Positions 16,945 through 24,612 of a stretch of DNA of 64,000 nucleotides are shown here, one piece after another. Source of the DNA: Phytoactinopolyspora halotolerans (GTDB lineage: Bacteria; Actinomycetota; Actinomycetes; Jiangellales; Jiangellaceae); contig NZ_JAAGOA010000001.1 in the NCBI RefSeq assembly GCF_010550675.1, forward strand, positions 124,001 to 188,000, read 5' to 3'. Position numbers and translations under genes: made by a program. Positions within the stretch are counted from its first letter, which is position 1. Each line of letters begins with the position of its first letter. Under the pieces are notes generated by a model. The model was not told where the DNA came from and ran no database searches. It saw only the letters and a program-made list of their open reading frames with translations.

Positions 16945-17967
16945 TCAGCCGATCCGCAGCGGCACGGTGCGCACGTACCGTTGCGAGTCGTCGAAGACGT
17001 GTCCCATGAGCTTCATCGTCCGCAGCACCAGAACGCGATCCTTGACCGTCAAGCTCGGCAGCTCCCGATTCAGCCGCTCCTCCACCCGGAACAGGTCGGC
17101 CGCGGAGCGCAACCAGACCGAGAGCTGCGCATTGGACGAGCCGGCCAGGGCGGTGATCAGGCGCAATTCCGGAACCCGGTCGCCGAGCCGCTGCTGGGCC
17201 GCGCTCAGTTCCCGCGGATCCACCATGCCGCGGAGAAACGCCGCGCTCGGCAGCCCCAGCCGTGGCCGGGCGACGTCACACCGCAACCGGATCACGCCAT
17301 CCCGCAGCAGTCGCCGCAACCGGCGCGCCACGGCCGGTGCGCTGAGGCCGACGGCGGCGCCCAACTCCTGCTGGCTCGCCCGGCCGTTCATGCAGAGCTT
17401 GGCGATGATCTGCTGATCGACCTCGGTACGCGGCCGCCGCCCCGCGGACACGGTGCCCCCGATCGCATTCAGCTCCCGTAGCCGCGCCTGCTGGTCCGCG
17501 GTCAACGCGCGCGCGTGCCACCGATGCGTCTCGAACAGCAGGTCGGGCACGATGTGCACGGCGTATTCGAGGATCCCCGGAATACCACCCAGCCGGGTCA
17601 ACAGGTAGTCCGGAAGCCGTGGCCCGCCGCTCAGCACGATCATCAGCTGTGCGGACCCGGCCGTGTGGTGGATGCTGAGCACTTCGGGATGGTCGGTGAG
17701 AATCCGGGCGACCTCGGTGACCGCCCCGTTGGCACATCTGAGGTCGACATACGCCGAGAGCAGCTCGGTGACCGTGTGCCGGCCGGGCACCACCGTGATG
17801 CGAGCGACGCCGTCGTCCAGCAACCGTTGCCACCGCCTGGCCAGGGTCGTCGGTTCCGCGTTGAGGACATGCCCCAGATCGGTCCAGGACACCCGGGGAG
17901 CCAGCTGGAGCGCGTTCGTGATCTCCAGGTCAAGTTCACCGATGACGTTCGAATCCTGCATTCTCAT
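16945..17967 (-). CDS. Two-domain Lrp/AsnC family transcriptional regulator
   Basis: This regulator of about 340 residues is roughly twice the usual Lrp length and consists of two consecutive HTH plus RAM-like units. HTH 1 is near residues 14-50 (LAPRVSWTDLGHVLNAEPTT) and HTH 2 near 183-225 (GRASQQELGAAVGLSAPAVA). Lrp proteins sense amino acids or small metabolites. It is divergent from the AbgT transporter gene across about 120 bases, which suggests it controls the transporter-amidohydrolase pair. Three in-frame starts are possible: GTG 17973, ATG 17967 and ATG 17961. ATG 17967 has the best-placed GAAG ribosome site. Confidence 0.85.
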   Translation of the reverse strand: MRMQDSNVIGELDLEITNALQLAPRVSWTDLGHVLNAEPTTLARRWQRLLDDGVARITVVPGRHTVTELLSAYVDLRCANGAVTEVARILTDHPEVLSIHHTAGSAQLMIVLSGGPRLPDYLLTRLGGIPGILEYAVHIVPDLLFETHRWHARALTADQQARLRELNAIGGTVSAGRRPRTEVDQQIIAKLCMNGRASQQELGAAVGLSAPAVARRLRRLLRDGVIRLRCDVARPRLGLPSAAFLRGMVDPRELSAAQQRLGDRVPELRLITALAGSSNAQLSVWLRSAADLFRVEERLNRELPSLTVKDRVLVLRTMKLMGHVFDDSQRYVRTVPLRIG

Positions 17968-18088
17968 CCGCACTTCTGGCGATTCTCAGCGTCAGCGCCT
18001 CGAATATACACGCCGTCCGTAGGGTCGCCGTTCAACGCCAGCCGGCTCTCACCGCGCCGGCACGCCACAGCTGCGAAAGAGGTGACCA

Positions 18089-19795
18089 ATGACCACGGAA
18101 GCACCTCCGACGGCCACGACTCCGGGCCGGGGCGCACGGCTGCTCGACGGCATCGAGCGGGTCGGAAATCGGCTCCCCGATCCGTTCTCACTGTTCCTCC
18201 TGCTCTTCGGCGTCGTCGCCGTGGCATCGAGCATCATGGCCGCACTCGATCTGGTCGTCGAGGTTCCCGACGCCGAGGAGCCCACGCCCATCAGAGGGTT
18301 CTTCACCGCGGACGGCTTCACCTGGCTGACCACCAATCTGGTCGACAACTTCATCGGGTTCCCGCCCCTCGGGGTCGTGCTGACCATCCTGCTCGCCGTC
18401 GGCGTGGCGCAGCGGACCGGACTTCTCGCGGCGATGGTGCGACGGGCGTTCGGGCGTGCACCGCGATGGGCGCTGCCGTACGTGGTCGGTGTCATCTCGG
18501 TCGCCGGGAACATCATGAGCGACGCGGCCATGGTGGCACTGCCGCCGCTCGCGGCGATGGTCTTCGCCGCGGCCGGCCGGCATCCGGTGGCCGGGCTGCT
18601 CGGCTCGTTCGCCGCCGTCACCGCCGGCTACAGCTGCAGCCCGTTCATCACCAGCGCCGACGCGCTGCTCAGCGGCATCACCACATCGGCAGCCGAGTCA
18701 CTCGGCAATCCCGGTACCGCCGTCACTCCGGTATCGAACTACTTCCTGATGGCCACCATCGCCCTCCTCCTCGGCGCCGTCACCGGCTTCCTGATCGATC
18801 GAGTCCTGGAGCCGTCGCTCATACGTAAGCAGGTGCCCAGAACGACGACGGCCGACAACCCGGAGAGTGCCGCCGCTCCAGCGGACGGCCGCGGCCACCG
18901 GAACCGGAACGGCGATCGGGAATGGAATGACGACCGGGACCGGGACGACCGCGACAACGATCACGACGACACCGGCAACGGGAACGACGCCGCTGCGCTG
19001 TCCGACGGGTCCGATCTCGGCCACACCGAACTCACCGACGACGAGCGGAGCGGCCTGCGCTGGGCCGGGGTCGCCTTCCTGGCGACCGCATTCGGCGTGC
19101 TGGCGTTGACCCTGCCCTCCGGGGCACCGATGCGGGCCGAGGACGGCAGCTTCCTGCCCTCCTCACCGCTCCTCGATTCGGTGGTCTTTCTCGTCTTCTT
19201 ATCCCTGATTGTGCCGGCGATCGTCTACGGCATCCGGGTGCGCACCGTGCGGGGAGGTTCGAGCCTGGCGACCATGATGACCGGCGCCGTCAAGGACATG
19301 TCCGGATTCGTGGTGGTGGCGTTCGTGATGGCGCAGTTCCTCGCACTGTTCAACTGGAGCGGGCTCTCGTCGTGGCTAGCCGTCACCGGCGCCGACCTTC
19401 TGCAGCGCGCGCACTTCACCGGGTTCGGCGCGATCGTCGCCTTCGTCCTGCTCGCGGCGGTCATCAACGTCTTCGTGATCTCCGGCTCGGCGCAGTGGGC
19501 GCTGTTCGCCGCCGTGTTCGTCCCGATGTTCGCGCTGCTCGGCTACGAACCCGGCTTCATTCAGGCGGCGTTCCGGATCGGCGACTCGTCGACCAACGGC
19601 CTCAGCCCGTTGAACCCGTACATGGTGATCATCCTCGGGTTCTTGCGCGCCTACGAGCCGCGAGCCGGCCTCGGTACAGTCATCTCCCGAGCGCTCCCGT
19701 TCAGCCTCGTGTTCCTGATCCTGTGGATCGCCGTCCTGGCGGTGTTCTTCGTCACCGGCACGCCGGTAGGCCCGGGAATGGGTATCCACCTGTGA
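18089..19795 (+). CDS. AbgT family transporter (p-aminobenzoyl-glutamate / antimetabolite type)
   Basis: This is a 568-residue polytopic protein. AbgT members import p-aminobenzoyl-glutamate or export sulfonamides. Signature regions are LPDPFSLFLLLFGVV in helix 1, GNIMSDAAMVALPPLAAMVF and TAGYSCSPFITSADALLSGI in the first half, and SGSAQWALFAAVFVPMF plus STNGLSPLNPYMVIILGFL in the second. A cytoplasmic linker around residues 265-300 is a striking Asp/Asn/Arg/Gly low-complexity tract. ATG 18089 has a GAGGTGA ribosome site. The amidohydrolase gene follows after 37 bases, so they are probably one operon. Confidence 0.88.
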   Translation: MTTEAPPTATTPGRGARLLDGIERVGNRLPDPFSLFLLLFGVVAVASSIMAALDLVVEVPDAEEPTPIRGFFTADGFTWLTTNLVDNFIGFPPLGVVLTILLAVGVAQRTGLLAAMVRRAFGRAPRWALPYVVGVISVAGNIMSDAAMVALPPLAAMVFAAAGRHPVAGLLGSFAAVTAGYSCSPFITSADALLSGITTSAAESLGNPGTAVTPVSNYFLMATIALLLGAVTGFLIDRVLEPSLIRKQVPRTTTADNPESAAAPADGRGHRNRNGDREWNDDRDRDDRDNDHDDTGNGNDAAALSDGSDLGHTELTDDERSGLRWAGVAFLATAFGVLALTLPSGAPMRAEDGSFLPSSPLLDSVVFLVFLSLIVPAIVYGIRVRTVRGGSSLATMMTGAVKDMSGFVVVAFVMAQFLALFNWSGLSSWLAVTGADLLQRAHFTGFGAIVAFVLLAAVINVFVISGSAQWALFAAVFVPMFALLGYEPGFIQAAFRIGDSSTNGLSPLNPYMVIILGFLRAYEPRAGLGTVISRALPFSLVFLILWIAVLAVFFVTGTPVGPGMGIHL

Positions 19796-19832
19796 GCTCC
19801 AGCATGATTCGTCGACGTCGAAGAGAGAGCTG

Positions 19833-21098
19833 ATGACCGGCAACGTCTCTGCCATCACCACCCCGACCGCATACGTGCACGCCCGTCTCATCGACGGCAC
19901 CGGGCAGTCCCCGATCGACGATGCGACGGTGGTCGTCGAGGACGACACCATTACCTACGCCGGACCCGCACCCGGTGCGCCGGAGCTCCCACCGGCCCAC
20001 CGCATGGTCGACCTGGCGGGGCGGACGCTGCTGCCCGGGTTCATCGACAGCCACGTGCACCTCGGGTACCAGGACGCGTCGAAGCTGGTGCTGAACAACC
20101 TCGACATCCATCGGAGCCTGTGGGCATTCGAGGTGGCCGAGCGTGCCCAGCGCACCCTCGACGCCGGCGTCACCAGCGTTCGTGACCTCGGCGGCCTGGA
20201 CGCGGGCTTCCGTTCCGCGCAGGCGCGCGGCCTGCTGCGGGCTCCCCGGCTACAGGTGGCCGTGCGGATCATGAGCCACACCGGAGGACATGCGGACTTC
20301 CGGCTGCCCACCGGCGTGAACCTGCACGAACTCCCCGGATCCGCGGCGGAGATCGTGGACACCGTCGCCGAAGCACGCATCGGTGCTCGCCGGCTGATGC
20401 GGGACGGCGCCGACGTCATCAAGGTCTGCGCCACCGGCGGCGTTTCCAGTCCCTCCGACACGCCGGACGACGAGGGCCTCACCGTGGAGGAGATCGCGGC
20501 GATCGCCGACGAGGCGGGCCGGCACGGCGGTCGTCCCGTTGCCGCCCACGCGCAGGGTGCGGCCGGCATCCGCAACGCGGTACGCGGCGGCGTCTCCAGC
20601 ATCGAGCACGGATACCTGGTGGACGATCAGGGAATCGACCTGATGCTGGAGCGTGGTACGTACCTGGTGCCGACGCTCTCCACGTTCGTCGGATACCACG
20701 AACGCAAGCATCTGCTGCCGATCGAGGCCTACAACGCCAAGCGAGCGATGGAGGAGCGGGCGTTCGCGTGCGTCTCGGAGGCGATCCGCCGCGGCGTACG
20801 AGTGGCCATGGGAACGGATGCGGGGATCTCCGTCCACGGCACCAACCTCACTGAGCTGGCACAACTGGTGGAGGTGGGCATGACACCGATGGCCGCGATC
20901 AGCGCCGGCACGTTGCACGCTGCCACCCTGCTCGGAGTCGCGGATCGGCTCGGCACGGTCCAAGCCGGGATGCTGGCCGACCTGGTCGCGTGCGATGGCG
21001 ATCCGCTTCAGGACATCGGTGTGCTCGCCGATCCGGCCAACGTCGCACTCGTGGTGCAGAACGGTCAGGTGGTCAAGGGCGCGTTGGGAGCGCCATAA
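19833..21098 (+). CDS. Metal-dependent amidohydrolase, imidodipeptidase/prolidase-like
   Basis: This 421-residue amidohydrolase-superfamily enzyme has a binuclear-metal barrel. Ligands visible in order are HxH in FIDSHVHLG, the bridging Lys in DVIKVCATGG, His in VAAHAQG, His in SIEHGY, and Asp in MGTDAG. This set is typical of the subfamily that includes Xaa-Arg/Lys and Xaa-Pro dipeptidases. Combined with the upstream AbgT transporter, it probably hydrolyses the imported aminoacyl or p-aminobenzoyl-glutamate conjugate; the substrate is an inference. No signal peptide is seen. Confidence 0.85.
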   Translation: MTGNVSAITTPTAYVHARLIDGTGQSPIDDATVVVEDDTITYAGPAPGAPELPPAHRMVDLAGRTLLPGFIDSHVHLGYQDASKLVLNNLDIHRSLWAFEVAERAQRTLDAGVTSVRDLGGLDAGFRSAQARGLLRAPRLQVAVRIMSHTGGHADFRLPTGVNLHELPGSAAEIVDTVAEARIGARRLMRDGADVIKVCATGGVSSPSDTPDDEGLTVEEIAAIADEAGRHGGRPVAAHAQGAAGIRNAVRGGVSSIEHGYLVDDQGIDLMLERGTYLVPTLSTFVGYHERKHLLPIEAYNAKRAMEERAFACVSEAIRRGVRVAMGTDAGISVHGTNLTELAQLVEVGMTPMAAISAGTLHAATLLGVADRLGTVQAGMLADLVACDGDPLQDIGVLADPANVALVVQNGQVVKGALGAP

Positions 21099-21443
21099 CC
21101 GCGGTACGCCGAACTGCGTGGTTCGGTCCGACGTCATCCGGGTACAACAGGTACAACCGTGCAGATCCCGCAGGAACAGCGGAGGTGTAGTCGATGCTCC
21201 GGAGCCGGTCGGAGTCGACGCCGCCGAACCGGTCGGAGTCGATACCGTGGTGGACGCCGGTTGAGCGTTCACAGCCGGCGCGGAACTCCGCGCGGCCGCG
21301 GGACGTCTCGTGAGAAGAAGGTCACGCAATGACGCGGGCCACCGGCAAGCGGATCTTTAAGCGAATTCACAGCCACCGCACAGACACGGTTAACGAGGGG
21401 ACGCGATGATTGTCCGTGACGTCCTGGATAAGGGAGAGGCACG
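21099..21443. other. Intergenic stretch with a 24-bp tandem repeat; no firm gene
   Basis: About 345 bases. Two near-identical 24-bp units centred on CCGGTCGGAGTCGA lie at about 21199-21246. A 26-codon frame at 21329-21409 begins with ATG behind GAGAAGAAGG and encodes a basic peptide (MTRATGKRIFKRIHSHRTDT...). It is too short to support by content alone. The region must also hold the promoter of the following gene. Confidence 0.4.
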
Positions 21444-21923
21444 ATGACACATGCGGACCTGCCGCAGTTCGACCCGATCAAGGCTGCCTGGAACACCGTG
21501 GCGACCTATTCGAACTACGACGAGGCGCAGGACGCGGTGAACCGGCTCAACGCCGAGGGATTTCCGATCGAGCATCTGGACATCATCGGTTCCGATCTCA
21601 GGCTCGTCGAACGTGTCACCGGACCGGCGAACAAGCTGCGCGCGGCCGCGAACGGAGCGTTCAGCGGAGCAGGCATGGGCGCGGTGCTCGGCCTGGTGAT
21701 GGGGTTGTTCTCGCCCGGATTCACCTGGTTGGCGATGACGGTTGTGGGAGCCGTCATCGGGACGATCTGGGGCGCCGGGTTCGGCTTCGCCGCGCATGCG
21801 TTCGGCGGCGGCCGGAAGACCTTCACCTCGACGCGTGGTCTGGTCGCCACGCACTACGACCTCGTGGCCCGCGGTGGTCGCACGGAGCAAGCCCGTATCC
21901 TGCTCGCCGGCACCAACCCCTAA
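21444..21923 (+). CDS. General stress protein 17M-like (YflT domain) membrane protein
   Basis: This is a 159-residue protein. The N-terminal YflT-like alpha/beta domain (AVNRLNAEGFPIEHLDIIGSD) is followed by a Gly/Ala-rich hydrophobic hairpin (AFSGAGMGAVLGLVMGLFS and VVGAVIGTIWGAGFGFAAHA). A short C-terminal beta segment then repeats the domain edge. Members are general-stress proteins of unknown biochemistry in Bacillus and actinobacteria. The start ATG 21444 has a GGGAGAGG ribosome site. It is convergent with the glycosyltransferase pair, 24 bases away. Confidence 0.75.
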   Translation: MTHADLPQFDPIKAAWNTVATYSNYDEAQDAVNRLNAEGFPIEHLDIIGSDLRLVERVTGPANKLRAAANGAFSGAGMGAVLGLVMGLFSPGFTWLAMTVVGAVIGTIWGAGFGFAAHAFGGGRKTFTSTRGLVATHYDLVARGGRTEQARILLAGTNP

Positions 21924-21947
21924 CCACGATCCCGCCAGAGGTTTGTG

Positions 21948-23144
21948 TCAGCCGGCCCAGCGGCCGGTCAGGTACGTGACGGCCCAGACACCCATCAGCG
22001 GAGCACTGATCAGGACGTACGTCCACAACACCCAGCGACGACGGGCGGCCAGCACACCGATCCCGACCCACAGCGGCCACCAGAGCAGGGTGGCCCGGGG
22101 CACCGAGAAGAACCAGTACGACGTGGCGAACGCGGTCACCTGAAGCCCGACCCAGGTCGCCTCGCCCCAGCGCCGCCACCACAGCAAGGCGGCCGTGAGC
22201 GCCAGCCCGACCACCAACGCCACCAACTCGGCGCCGAACATCCAGGCGAAACCCGGCGATTGCGTGCCGCCGAACGCGGCCTGCCAGGTGTTACTCCACG
22301 CATCCCACGGCCAGGTGAATTCCCGATTCCACTCCTGTTCTTGCGCACGCAACCAGGCGAGCCAGTCGCCGGTGAGATTCCGTAGGTACAGCATCCAACC
22401 CGCGAGCGGCAGCGCCGGGAGGAACAGCCAGCCGAAGCCGGACCAGCTCCACCGCCGCCGATCGCTCGTCTCGAACCTCGTCACCAGCCACTGCACGCAC
22501 AGGGCCGCCGCGAGAAAGATCCCACTCACCCGCACCGTGCAGGCGAGCGCGGTGAGCGCACCCGCCGCCAGCCAGTTGCCCCGTCGTGCAGCCAGCCACG
22601 CGGGGAACGCACACGCCAGAAACAGCGCTTCGGTGTACGGCGCGGCGAGGAACACCGCCGCCGGGGAGCATACCCATGCCACGACGGTCAGCCGGCCTGC
22701 GGCAGCACCGCCCTCAAGAGCACCGAGCCGGCCGAGGGCGACCGCCGCTACCGCCCCCGCCGCCAGGGACACCAAGAGCCCGGTGGTGACGTGCGCGAGA
22801 CCCAGTTGGCTGCCGAGCCACAGCAGGGCGGGCAGGCCGGGGAAGAAGGCCACGTTCGGAACGCCGGTGGGTTCGCCCCCGTACCCGTGCGTGGCGATGC
22901 CGCTGAAGTGGACGAAGTCCCACCGCTGCCACCGCTCCAGCCAAGGTATGACGTCGTTGCCGTCCGTCACGAACAGCCACCCGGCGGCCACGGCCAGGAT
23001 CCACATCGACACCCGGCTGAGCAACCACACACCGATGGCGTCCCGTCCGACGGGGCCCAGCAACTGCTCCAGTCGATCCCGGGGCCCGCGCTCCGGTGTC
23101 GTACCACCGGCCAGATGCCGCTGGCGAGGACGGTCCACGCTCAT
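21948..23144 (-). CDS. Polytopic GT-C mannosyltransferase-like protein (PIG-V type)
   Basis: This 398-residue membrane protein has about ten hydrophobic helices. The first extracellular loop contains RWDFVHFSGIATHGY, followed by VAFFPGLPALL. This is the WD...IA..GY...AFFP pattern of PIG-V-like GT-C enzymes, which use polyprenyl-phosphate sugars. The acceptor is unknown; glycolipid or protein O-mannosylation are options. Its ATG overlaps the stop of the upstream GT87 gene by four bases, so translation is coupled. Confidence 0.75.
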   Translation of the reverse strand: MSVDRPRQRHLAGGTTPERGPRDRLEQLLGPVGRDAIGVWLLSRVSMWILAVAAGWLFVTDGNDVIPWLERWQRWDFVHFSGIATHGYGGEPTGVPNVAFFPGLPALLWLGSQLGLAHVTTGLLVSLAAGAVAAVALGRLGALEGGAAAGRLTVVAWVCSPAAVFLAAPYTEALFLACAFPAWLAARRGNWLAAGALTALACTVRVSGIFLAAALCVQWLVTRFETSDRRRWSWSGFGWLFLPALPLAGWMLYLRNLTGDWLAWLRAQEQEWNREFTWPWDAWSNTWQAAFGGTQSPGFAWMFGAELVALVVGLALTAALLWWRRWGEATWVGLQVTAFATSYWFFSVPRATLLWWPLWVGIGVLAARRRWVLWTYVLISAPLMGVWAVTYLTGRWAG

Positions 23145-24523
23145 GCCGCGGTCAGCCCTCCACTCGGGATCGAAGCCCGCACCGGGTCATGCTCAGGCCG
23201 CAGGATGTCGCGGCAGACCAAGGCGCAGAGCCACACCAGCGCGCCGACGCGGAGCAGGATCGACCAGGCATAGACGTCGCCGGAGATTACCGGGTTCTCC
23301 GGATCGAAGAAACCGGCCAGGTACAGCCAGACCGCAGCAAAGTACAGCACCTCGGCCACCTGCCAAATGACCAGCTCGCGCCACCGCGGCCGAGCCAGCA
23401 CCGCCAGCGGCAACAACCACAGCGTGTACTGCGGCGACCACACCTTATTGACGAGCAGGAACGCGGCCACCGCGAGGAACGCGAGCTGGGTCATCCGCGG
23501 CGGTTCCGCCGCCAGCATCGCGATCACCACGACCACACCGAGCATGATCAGCCCGGCGCCGAGCACCAGCCGGTCGATGTCGTTCCGCAGCAGGTCGGGC
23601 GCCAGCAGCTGAAGGGCATACCAGATGGAGCCGAAGTCGGCGCCCCGGTCGATGTTGAACGTGAAGAAGTAGCGCCATCCGTCGCCTGCCCACAGGGCGA
23701 CCGGTACATTGACGACCGCCCAGGTCGTCGCCGCCGCCACGGTCGCCAGCACAAACCGGCGGAACGCCACCGCCCGCTCCGGAGCACGCAGCGCGACGAG
23801 AAAGAACACGCCGAGCAGCAGCACCGGATAGATCTTGACGGCTACGCCGGCGCCGATCAGCACGCCGGCCCAGCCGGGTCTCTCTCTGGTCCAGGCCAGG
23901 ATCGCGACACTGGTCAACGCGACGGCCAGCAGGTCCCAATTGATCGCAGCGCTGAACAGCAACAACGGTGACGCCGCGACGAGAAGCGCATCCCAGGGCC
24001 GGCTCGGCGCCGTCCGCCCCGTGGCGACGATCGTCACCAGTGCCGCTACCGCCATCAACACGGCCGTGATCTCGTAGAACCGGACCGATTCGGCGATCGC
24101 CCGATCCGGCGGGTCCGGATTCACCATGCCCTGCAGCGCCTGAGCGCCGTACGCCGTCGTCTGCATCACCCCACCGGTGAGCACCGGGTACTCCAGCAGC
24201 GTGTCGCGGTATACGACGTCGCCATCCGCCAGGCCTCGTTCCCGGTAGAGGAAGGGCACGTCCGAATAACACAACGACGTCCAGACCGCCCGGTCCTCTC
24301 GCGACTCCCAGGACCGGTCGTGACACGGCTTGTCGGCGAGCACTCCGAGCGCGAGCGCCACGCACCCGACGGCGAGCGCGATGCGCAACGGATTCCACCA
24401 CCGGCGCCCCGGGACGGCACGCCGCCCAGCGGGTCCACCGACCCATTCGCTGGCGGCGGCCGCAACCGGATCATCCCGACTCGGCAGGACTGGCGACGAC
24501 GTCACCCGCCTATGGTGCCGCAA
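23141..24523 (-). CDS. Glycosyltransferase family 87-type polytopic membrane protein
   Basis: This is a 460-residue protein with about eleven membrane helices. The first extracellular loop has VPFLYRERGLADGDVVYRD and LEYPVLTGG, and the late segment VNKVWSPQYTLWLLPL is typical of GT87 mannosyltransferases (mycobacterial alpha-mannosyltransferase relatives). It lies directly downstream of the penicillin-binding protein gene. The same PBP-GT87 pairing occurs in Mycobacterium (ponA1-Rv0051). The start is uncertain: TTG 24523 gives the longest protein, and GTG 24505 is an alternative with little loss. Confidence 0.78.
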   Translation of the reverse strand: MRHHRRVTSSPVLPSRDDPVAAAASEWVGGPAGRRAVPGRRWWNPLRIALAVGCVALALGVLADKPCHDRSWESREDRAVWTSLCYSDVPFLYRERGLADGDVVYRDTLLEYPVLTGGVMQTTAYGAQALQGMVNPDPPDRAIAESVRFYEITAVLMAVAALVTIVATGRTAPSRPWDALLVAASPLLLFSAAINWDLLAVALTSVAILAWTRERPGWAGVLIGAGVAVKIYPVLLLGVFFLVALRAPERAVAFRRFVLATVAAATTWAVVNVPVALWAGDGWRYFFTFNIDRGADFGSIWYALQLLAPDLLRNDIDRLVLGAGLIMLGVVVVIAMLAAEPPRMTQLAFLAVAAFLLVNKVWSPQYTLWLLPLAVLARPRWRELVIWQVAEVLYFAAVWLYLAGFFDPENPVISGDVYAWSILLRVGALVWLCALVCRDILRPEHDPVRASIPSGGLTAA

Positions 24524-24612
24524 CGGCTCCGTCGGCGCTCAGCCGGGCGTGACCGCGCCGCCATACCCGGCCCCCGCGACCCGCCCGCACGGCCGGAGCG
24601 ATGCACCGCCCG

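Noticed and set aside
21329-21409. 26-codon basic peptide behind a purine-rich ribosome site
   Set aside because: Too short to separate from chance; noted only in the intergenic description.
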